From: Prostheceraeus crozeri
Taxonomy: Eukaryota > Platyhelminthes > Polycladida > Euryleptidae
DNA: 64,000 nt
Direction of reading: 5' to 3'
Assembly: GCA_907163375.1 (NCBI GenBank)
Contig: CAJQUW010007533.1
Coordinates: 10,001-74,000, forward strand
Below the pieces are notes generated by a model. The model was not told the origin of the DNA. It worked only from the letters and a program-made list of their open reading frames with translations, and did no database searches. A program made the translations under genes and the position numbers. This document shows positions 59,187 through 64,000 of the stretch, piece after piece (position 1 is the stretch's first letter; each line of letters opens with the position of its first letter).

Positions 59187-59312
59187 ATGTGCTTTGAGTG
59201 TCGTAGACGTGGTCTTATTAGATACATTTTACTTCTTCGTTGCCATCATATCATTTGTGTATTTTGTCGTGAAAAGCATCGATGTAATTCTTCATTTTGT
59301 AATATGTTATAG
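59187..59312 (+). CDS. Small RING-like zinc protein
   Basis: The 41-residue frame starts 34 bases after the previous stop. It has C-x2-C (MCFECRRRGL), then RCHHIICVFC and a final C (SSFC), a RING-finger-like spacing but short and lacking a clear last Cys pair. The same frame is open further upstream without ATG. It resembles the longer RING-like protein at 60392, so it may be a worn duplicate. RING proteins usually act as ubiquitin ligases; here that is only family inference. Confidence 0.4.
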   Translation: MCFECRRRGLIRYILLLRCHHIICVFCREKHRCNSSFCNML

Positions 59313-59346
59313 AACGTTTCCTTAGATGTGTAAATTTCCGTTTTAG

Positions 59347-59895
59347 GCTTCTATCATCATTTTTATGGATTGTGAGGGTGAACCTGTACAGGAGCTCAGT
59401 GCTATTGCTATGAACAATTGGACATATCAGATTGTCAGTGTCTATCATCAACATGCCAACTGCAATCCCAATGTTGATCAATGGGCGAGAAAACACATTC
59501 ATGGACTTAATCTGAAATATTTGCAAGACTATGGCTTTTCTTGTGAGAGTGCTCTTCTTATTGACTTTAAACGATGGTTAGCTGCTTTCAATGTTATACG
59601 CATCTTTTGTAATAATCCTGGTAAGGAGAGGAAAGTATTTCCTAATTTAATCATTGATGATATTTTGCTCCCACCTTGGGATAGTAGAGTGAATCAACAT
59701 TATCATGAAGTCACGAAACGTTTTAAGGATTTGTCTGTTCCTATTTTGTCTGTTCGTTGTAGTAGCTACGTTCATAACCAATGCTTCTTTCCTCCTTACC
59801 TCAGCACTGTCAAAGTCCTGTATGGTTATCATTGCTCACTGTATGATAGTTACCAGCTGTATCTATTTTATCTCTTTCAAACCATTGATTTATAA
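59347..59895 (+). CDS. DEDDh-like 3'-5' exonuclease
   Basis: From ATG 59365 the protein starts MDCEGEPVQELSA, giving the D-x-E of exonuclease motif I almost at its N-terminus. Later come HIHGLNLKYLQDYGF, ALLIDFKRWLAAFNVI and, near the C-terminus, HCSLYD, which fits the H-x4-D of motif III. This is the layout of DEDDh exonucleases; the second-motif Asp is less clear. A splice acceptor (TTCCGTTTTAG) at 59336-59346 precedes GCTTCTATC, so splicing from the 58381 donor would give MAS-III-F-MDCEG in frame, paralleling the first gene. AATAAA at about 59919 could end the transcript. Function may be proofreading or end-trimming during element replication. Confidence 0.55.
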   Translation, partial: ASIIIFMDCEGEPVQELSAIAMNNWTYQIVSVYHQHANCNPNVDQWARKHIHGLNLKYLQDYGFSCESALLIDFKRWLAAFNVIRIFCNNPGKERKVFPNLIIDDILLPPWDSRVNQHYHEVTKRFKDLSVPILSVRCSSYVHNQCFFPPYLSTVKVLYGYHCSLYDSYQLYLFYLFQTIDL

Positions 59896-59979
59896 TGCAT
59901 GCTTGTTACCGTTATTCAATAAATGTTACTATGAGAAGAGTTGTTTTCATGCAATGGATGGGTTAGATAAAGGGTGATC

Positions 59980-60389
59980 ATGTCTTTCTCAAACGACTGC
60001 GGAACATTACATTTTCATAGGCAAAGTTTAAAAGGAGCTGTTCAAGATTATGTGATAAATTTTCATAAAGATGAGACCGACATCGAAGCAGTGGTCGATG
60101 ATGCTAGCACTCTATTTCTAGAGTTAATGAATACATTCTCTGATAGCATTATCATGGCGCGATTAGTTGCGAAAATTAAGTTTAGTCATTTTGGAAAGGA
60201 AGAGGTGGAAAGTCGCTCTTTCCATTTTGCTTCTTATTCAATGGAAGTGGTAGATCACCCCGAAGAATTTTTAAAAGACATATGATAAAAATTGCTGAAC
60301 GTCTTAACGCATTTAACCATCATGGTAGCAGTCTAGTGATTGAAGCGATTTCAGATATTCACATTCAACTTTCCATAAAGAAAAATTGA
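59980..60389 (+). pseudogene. Second stand-alone N-domain homologue, frameshifted
   Basis: From ATG 59980 the frame encodes LHFHRQSLKGAVQDYVINF, the same fold region as the 50775 gene and polymerase N-domain, and stops at TGA 60283-60285. The missing C-terminal third is found in the next frame from 60282 (IKIAERLNAFNHHGSS), ending at 60389, and aligns with the end of the 50775 protein. A one-base change near the A/T-rich run at 60268-60280 explains the break. Without that change the protein would be about the length of its relative. Confidence 0.7.
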
Positions 60390-60391
60390 AA

Positions 60392-60715
60392 ATGCAGTGG
60401 TACTTGATTGTAGCACAACTGGTTTTCGAGCTATTTCTGCTCACTCTCGAAGTATATTCCTTCTGTACATGTGTCTATTATTTAGAAAAGGCTAGCAAAT
60501 TCATATCTTCAAAAAGACTTGCTATAGACATCAGTAACGGTGAAACTATGTGTTGTGATGTATGTAAGCGAAAGGATGGAAATGAAAAGCGCATCTTCAA
60601 GAGATGTAAGCATGCTTTTTGTCAACGCTGTTTCATACGTAATTGCATTCAACTTTGCCAATGTAACCACTGTGACATTGCTCATTTCGAGTGTCACTTA
60701 TGTCGCAATAGTTAG
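60392..60715 (+). CDS. Membrane-anchored RING-like protein
   Basis: The 107-residue frame starts at ATG 60392, three bases after the previous stop. The first 35 residues are hydrophobic (LIVAQLVFELFLLTLEVYSF) and would form a signal anchor. The C-terminal half has C-C-x2-C (MCCDVCKRKDG), then RCKHAFCQRC and several more Cys/His pairs (CQCNHCDIAHFECHLC), a C3HC4-type pattern. It would be a candidate ubiquitin ligase acting on host membranes or cytosol, by analogy only. Confidence 0.6.
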   Translation: MQWYLIVAQLVFELFLLTLEVYSFCTCVYYLEKASKFISSKRLAIDISNGETMCCDVCKRKDGNEKRIFKRCKHAFCQRCFIRNCIQLCQCNHCDIAHFECHLCRNS

Positions 60716-60766
60716 TACCTATGCAAATGTGGTAAAGATAGGTTTTAGCAAAGACTAACACGGAAA

Positions 60767-61123
60767 ATGGCGAAACGTAAAATGACGAAACGTAAAAGTC
60801 AAAAGTTTTCTTCAGCCATTCAAGCTCTCCGACGAATGAAAGCAAATAAGCGATACAATGCTATACGACATGCCAACGATAAATTCATTCATGAAAATAT
60901 TTCTCATGTGAGAAAGTTGAGGACGAAGAAATTAGCACCAAAACAACGAAAGTTACTTAAGCGATATGCTACGAAATTGCGTTTCATCTCCAATCCTAAA
61001 GTCACCCTTCAAAGAAAGAGGGAAACTCTAACACAAAAGGGCGGTTTCCTTTCAGCAATACTTCCAATGATAGCTCCTGCCGTGGGCAACCTATTGGGAA
61101 ATATCTTTGGCTCTAAGCGTTAA
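60767..61123 (+). CDS. Basic virion-core peptide (adenovirus pX-like)
   Basis: The 118-residue frame starts at a clear ATG. Residues 1-90 are very rich in Lys and Arg (MAKRKMTKRKSQKF and repeats of KR/RK), suited to neutralising packaged DNA. The last 28 residues form GGFLSAILPMIAPAVGN, a Gly-Gly-led hydrophobic stretch. This arrangement is seen in pX-like core peptides of adenoviruses and in adintovirus/Polinton relatives, where GG marks a protease cleavage site; that last point is inference. It directly precedes the packaging ATPase. Confidence 0.65.
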   Translation: MAKRKMTKRKSQKFSSAIQALRRMKANKRYNAIRHANDKFIHENISHVRKLRTKKLAPKQRKLLKRYATKLRFISNPKVTLQRKRETLTQKGGFLSAILPMIAPAVGNLLGNIFGSKR

Positions 61124-61154
61124 TTATGCAAATGTTGAATCTCAAAGTAATAAA

Positions 61155-61772
61155 ATGGATTTCAGACTTCAATGTGATAAAGTTCTGACTGTATCAGGTC
61201 CATCTCATGCAGGCAAAACTGTTTTCACGCTGAATTTATTGGATAAAAGAAGGGAGTTGTTTAAGGAACCTATCAATCGAGTGATTTGGTGTTATGGTAT
61301 TTATCAACCGTCGTTGTTTCAGGAATTGCAAAGTCGCAACTTTATTCGACATGAAGGAATTATTCCAGTGGATAAACTTCAGTCTAATGATGTTGTTGTA
61401 TTGGATGATTTATTAAAAGAAAGTAAGAATTCAAAAGATGTTACAGATATGTTCACTCGTGCAGCACATCATAAAAGGTGTTTTATCATCTATATCACAC
61501 AAAATTTGTTTCCTGATGGAAAAGAAGCTCGTACACGAAACCTGAATACACACTATTATGCTATTTTCAAGAATCCACGAGATAAAAGTCAATTTGAAAA
61601 TTTAGCGCGACAAGTTGCACCCAGAGGATCAAAAGCCTTAATTGAAATTTTTCAAGCAGCTACTGAAAAACCATACGGTTACTTATTCATTGACTTTACG
61701 CAAGAGTGTCCGGAAGAATTTAGATTTCGAAGTGATATTTTGAAAACTCCCATGATTATCTACAAACTATGA
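61155..61772 (+). CDS. DNA-packaging ATPase (FtsK/HerA-type, A32-like)
   Basis: The 205-residue protein starts at ATG 61155 (MDFRLQCDKVL); a longer reading would need a non-ATG start overlapping the previous gene. Walker A is GPSHAGKT (residues about 15-22), Walker B is DVVVLDDLL, and a sensor-like ITQN follows. In Polintons this ATPase pumps DNA into the capsid. The stop overlaps the next ATG as ATGA (61769-61772), typical of compact late genes. No break is seen, so this gene is intact. Confidence 0.85.
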   Translation: MDFRLQCDKVLTVSGPSHAGKTVFTLNLLDKRRELFKEPINRVIWCYGIYQPSLFQELQSRNFIRHEGIIPVDKLQSNDVVVLDDLLKESKNSKDVTDMFTRAAHHKRCFIIYITQNLFPDGKEARTRNLNTHYYAIFKNPRDKSQFENLARQVAPRGSKALIEIFQAATEKPYGYLFIDFTQECPEEFRFRSDILKTPMIIYKL

Positions 61773-62098
61773 GTTCTTATTCTCGCATGATTGTTATTCC
61801 TCAGGATGAATATGTACAATTGACTGCCATGCAGCAAGTAAAGCAACCTCTTGCAAATCAAATGTATAGGAAAGAAATAGATTATCAGCAAAATGTTCAC
61901 ATCAAAGATCCACATCGTGCTGTATTATTACAATCGGAAACTGTTGAGCAATTGAAAAACTTGAAGAATAAGATGCGTGACTCTGTATCGACTGCTACAC
62001 CTTTAGCATCTCGCGCACATGCCATATCTCTTTTCAACAGTATTGAACCCCATCTCAATGTAAATGATAGAGGAGAAATCATTACAGATGAAAATTAA
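61769..62098 (+). CDS. Conserved Polinton protein, N-terminal part (ends at suspect TAA)
   Basis: The 109-codon frame from ATG 61769 (overlapping the ATPase stop) encodes SYSRMIVIPQDEYVQL and then a hydrophilic, helix-prone region. It stops at TAA 62096-62098, and the very next codon GTG continues an open frame of 120 codons in the same phase. Together the two parts would have the size of the conserved protein often found next to the Polinton ATPase, whose function is unclear to me. Position between ATPase and integrase supports a virion or packaging role. Confidence 0.6.
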   Translation: MSSYSRMIVIPQDEYVQLTAMQQVKQPLANQMYRKEIDYQQNVHIKDPHRAVLLQSETVEQLKNLKNKMRDSVSTATPLASRAHAISLFNSIEPHLNVNDRGEIITDEN

Positions 62099-62461
62099 GT
62101 GATTGATGCTTCACGTTATGAAGACTTGATTCAGTATGCGACACGTAGAAAGCGCCGTCAGGGCTATGTTCCACCTGGTTGGTCATACTTTCTTAAACTA
62201 TTGAAAAAGCATAATGTGCCAAAATTTGCTTTAAATAATGAGACATTGAAAGAACTTGATTCAACAGTGGCTACTGCTCCAATGCTTCAGACGATGAAAA
62301 TGCCAACAAATTGGTTTAAGACGTCACCTGCTACATCCCCTCCCACACTCACTAAGCAAACAAGAGGAAGAACTCGACGTAGATCTACATCATCACTAAA
62401 ACTAGTAAAAGGAAAACGTAAAACAGCTCCTCCTAGGAAATACATGTTCTCAGACTATTAA
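62099..62461 (+). pseudogene. C-terminal part of the same protein, after the stop
   Basis: This part begins immediately after TAA 62096-62098 in the same frame and has no ATG for 60 codons. It includes RKRRQGYVPPGWSYFLKLL and a basic Ser/Thr-rich tail (TRGRTRRRSTSSLKLVKGK), and ends MFSDY. The lack of a start codon and perfect frame continuity mean either a nonsense change or stop read-through. It ends two bases before the ATG of the next gene. Confidence 0.6.
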
Positions 62462-62462
62462 T

Positions 62463-62678
62463 ATGAAGCAGATGTGTTGCTTGCCATGTAATGAGCCGCC
62501 AGAGGTGAATGTCGTTGTCACTTGCACTTCCTGCGCCAGCTCTCACAATGAAACCCCTAAGCAATGTGAACACGATTGCAAAACCGCTAAAGCTAAATGC
62601 TGCAGTTGTTGTAAATGTAGAAAGGCAAGAAAACAAAAGGATGAGAAGGAGAAAAAAGAGTCAGTCGTCATCGAGTGA
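62463..62678 (+). CDS. Cys-rich small protein
   Basis: The 71-codon frame from ATG 62463 encodes 13 Cys in CxxC-type pairs (MCCLPC, CTSCASS, CEHDC, CCSCCKC) and ends in a Lys/Glu-rich tail. It starts two bases after the previous stop. It overlaps the integrase reading frame in another phase by at least 38 bases (and by 170 if the integrase starts at its first ATG, 62509). The regular Cys spacing argues for a real metal-binding peptide, but a short AT-rich-genome frame can arise by chance. Confidence 0.5.
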   Translation: MKQMCCLPCNEPPEVNVVVTCTSCASSHNETPKQCEHDCKTAKAKCCSCCKCRKARKQKDEKEKKESVVIE

Positions 62679-63729
62679 ACGTTTGAAGTCAATCTATTAT
62701 GATGTAAAACATCCGGCAGGATTTGCATCTATCAAGAAATTATCAAAAGCGAGTGGTCTTCCACAATCACAAGTGAAACGATGGTTAAAGGGTCAGGCTA
62801 CCTATACACTCCACAAACAAGCGAAAAAGAAGTACCGCACCCGCCATTATATTGTTCATGACATCGATGAACAGTGGCAAGCAGATTTGTGTGATGTTGC
62901 CTCCATTTCAAAACATAACTCGGGCAATAATTTTATTTTAACCGTCATTGATATTTTCTCGCGTTATGCGTGGGCTCAACCTTTAAAAACTAAAGAAGGG
63001 AAAGGAGTAGCAAAAGCATTCCAAACAATTTTTCGAGAAGGTCGCATTCCAAAAAGAATTCAGAGTGATCAAGGAAAAGAGTTTGAAAATCAGCATGTGA
63101 GAAGATTATTTGAGAGACATGACATTGAGTTGTTTAGTGTAAAGAGTGCTTATAAAGCTGCACTCGTTGAACGTTTTAATCGCACATTAAAAAATCGCTT
63201 GTGGCGACATTTTACTGCCAACTTGACACAAAATTGGACAAAGGTTCTACAAGATACACTCCATGCCTACAATCACTCTATCCATCGTTCTATTGGACTC
63301 AGACCAGTAGATGTAAATGCTGACAATGTAGATAAAGTGCGCGAATCACTCCAACGTAAACGCACTCATGTGAAAAGTGATGTGAAAATTGGCGATAAAG
63401 TTCGTATCTCAAAAGTGAAAAGTGTTTTTGCTAAAGGGTACCTCCCGAATTGGACAGAGGAGGTATTTACAGTATCAAGGATTAATCAAAAAGACTCTCC
63501 GACCACCTACAAGTTGAAAGATTACGATAATGAAGAAATTGAGGGAATTTTTTGCCGCGATGAGATTGAGGTAGTCACTGAAAGTGAAACATATTTGGTA
63601 GAGAAAATCATTCGATGTAAAAAACGGCAAGGTGAAGAATGGTGTCTTGTTAAATGGACTGGTTATCCTTCAAGTATGAACTCTTGGATGCGTCGTGCCG
63701 ACATCTTTCATCTAAGTGATCGACAGTGA
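62641..63729 (+). CDS. Polinton integrase with C-terminal chromodomain
   Basis: I choose ATG 62641 (362 residues), because the upstream part from 62509 is low in known features and overlaps the Cys-rich frame. The sequence shows IYYDVKHPAGFASIKKL, LHKQAKKKYRTR, then the retroviral-type core. Its D-D-E triad is D82 (QWQADLCD), D143 (RIQSDQGKEF) and E177 (ALVERFNRTLKN), with 33 residues between the last two. The C-terminus has a chromodomain (EWCLVKWTGYPSSMNSWM) that may guide insertion towards modified histones. It catalyses joining of the element ends to host DNA. No break is seen, so the frame is intact. Confidence 0.9.
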   Translation: MRRRKKSQSSSSERLKSIYYDVKHPAGFASIKKLSKASGLPQSQVKRWLKGQATYTLHKQAKKKYRTRHYIVHDIDEQWQADLCDVASISKHNSGNNFILTVIDIFSRYAWAQPLKTKEGKGVAKAFQTIFREGRIPKRIQSDQGKEFENQHVRRLFERHDIELFSVKSAYKAALVERFNRTLKNRLWRHFTANLTQNWTKVLQDTLHAYNHSIHRSIGLRPVDVNADNVDKVRESLQRKRTHVKSDVKIGDKVRISKVKSVFAKGYLPNWTEEVFTVSRINQKDSPTTYKLKDYDNEEIEGIFCRDEIEVVTESETYLVEKIIRCKKRQGEEWCLVKWTGYPSSMNSWMRRADIFHLSDRQ

Positions 63730-63770
63730 TTCATGCAAAGTTGTAACTAACAATGTTTAGGGTTTGAGCT

Positions 63771-64000
63771 ATGAATCCAACTGCCTCATTTTATTCACGA
63801 CCCTCCTATGTAAGTGGTGGAGGACAAATTTACATCGGCGCTCGCCGCCAACGTGGAGGTAGCATACTTGGTGCACTGAAATCTGTTGTAGCACCTCTCA
63901 TATCCAATGTCGGTAGATCTTTAAAACGAAATGTTTTAAGTAATGCCGTTGGCTTTGCTGGTGATGTTGCTAGTGATCTTTCCAGAGGTAGAAGTTTTAA
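63771..64000 (+). CDS. Gly-rich virion-like protein, cut by window end
   Basis: The frame is open from ATG 63771 to the last base (76 codons). It reads SGGGQIYIGARRQRGGSILG near its start, then an amphipathic LKSVVAPLISNVGRSLK segment and a basic end. The Gly-Gly followed by a helical amphipathic region recalls virion-associated or membrane-active minor proteins of adenovirus-like elements. The rest lies outside the window, so the assignment is weak. Confidence 0.5.
   Translation, partial: MNPTASFYSRPSYVSGGGQIYIGARRQRGGSILGALKSVVAPLISNVGRSLKRNVLSNAVGFAGDVASDLSRGRSF

Larger units (their letters stand above)
44475..64000. mobile_element. Polinton/Maverick (partial, right end outside the window)
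   Basis: The set of genes defines the class: protein-primed family B DNA polymerase, retrovirus-type integrase with chromodomain, packaging ATPase and a virion-core-like basic peptide. Genes on the left (polymerase, coiled-coil protein) run leftwards and those on the right run rightwards. The visible part is 19.5 kb, already as long as a typical whole element, and protease and capsid genes are still missing. The left boundary near 44475 (AGAGTGTTATATC, start of a repeat array) is a guess because the right terminal repeat is not available for comparison. Several genes are broken, so the copy is probably a degraded insertion. Confidence 0.88.

Noticed and set aside
61107-61154. Longer ATPase beginning upstream of 61155
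   Set aside because: It would need a TTG start inside the previous gene; ATG 61155 is well placed before the Walker A motif.
62509-62640. Integrase start at the first ATG (62509)
   Set aside because: The extra 44 codons have no known feature and overlap the Cys-rich frame; ATG 62641 precedes the conserved part directly. The longer start cannot be excluded.

Overview
The window is nuclear DNA from an animal, most likely a marine invertebrate. It has AT-rich introns and spacers, GT-AG introns, exons of a large receptor gene with the hormone-receptor (HRM) motif of adhesion GPCRs, and many animal-type transposons. I cannot name the species. No rRNA, tRNA or CRISPR array is visible. No bacterial-style operon is present.

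Region 1 (1-44.4 kb) is host sequence with transposons. Eight short + strand exons between 17731 and 39714 form a chain whose reading phases agree at every junction: 17731-17996, 23044-23158, 28187-28390, 31320-31476, 34399-34449, 36790-36947, 37718-37838 and 39599-39714. The last two encode a hormone-receptor-type domain, so this looks like the ectodomain of an adhesion GPCR; its 5' start and membrane part are not found here. Between the exons lie mobile elements: three differently deleted copies of one Tc1-like family (7860, 13012, 18852), a CR1/jockey-like reverse transcriptase remnant (4395-5560), an open LINE reverse transcriptase frame (32390-34168), a GIY-YIG remnant of a Penelope-like element (15.9-16.25 kb), a decayed THAP/P-element transposase (24.4-26.0 kb), a hAT element with 8-bp target duplication (41972-43057), a Mutator-like foldback element with 11-bp target duplication (29411-30113), several TA-flanked MITEs, and a perfect 119-bp-arm palindrome (12013-12253).

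Region 2 (about 44.5 kb to the right edge) is most of a Polinton/Maverick, a virus-like DNA transposon, cut off by the window end. Its left half holds, on the minus strand, a protein-primed family B DNA polymerase gene with five phase-consistent coding exons, two zinc fingers and three later breaks, and a coiled-coil protein gene with its own TATA box and leader intron. A + strand gene (50775) diverges from the polymerase promoter. The right half (58.3-64 kb, + strand) holds a spliced gene of unknown function, a DEDDh-like exonuclease, two RING-like proteins, a broken DNA-polymerase-N-domain paralogue, a basic pX-like virion peptide, the packaging ATPase, a two-part conserved protein split by a stop, a Cys-rich small frame, a chromodomain integrase, and the start of a Gly-rich virion-like protein. 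Protease and capsid genes are not seen and would be expected beyond 64000.

The two halves meet at 54.6-58.2 kb, where about 320-bp repeats carrying runs of 8-13 G or C stand in opposite orientation on either side, with TATA promoters pointing outward. It is either a central bidirectional control region of one large element or the junction of two elements placed head to head.

The strongest leads are the intron-bearing polymerase gene, the two stand-alone relatives of the polymerase N-terminal domain, and a leader with the first intron directly after ATG that could feed two different acceptors. Several genes carry nonsense codons or frameshifts, so this copy is probably decaying, although ATPase, integrase and exonuclease frames are open.
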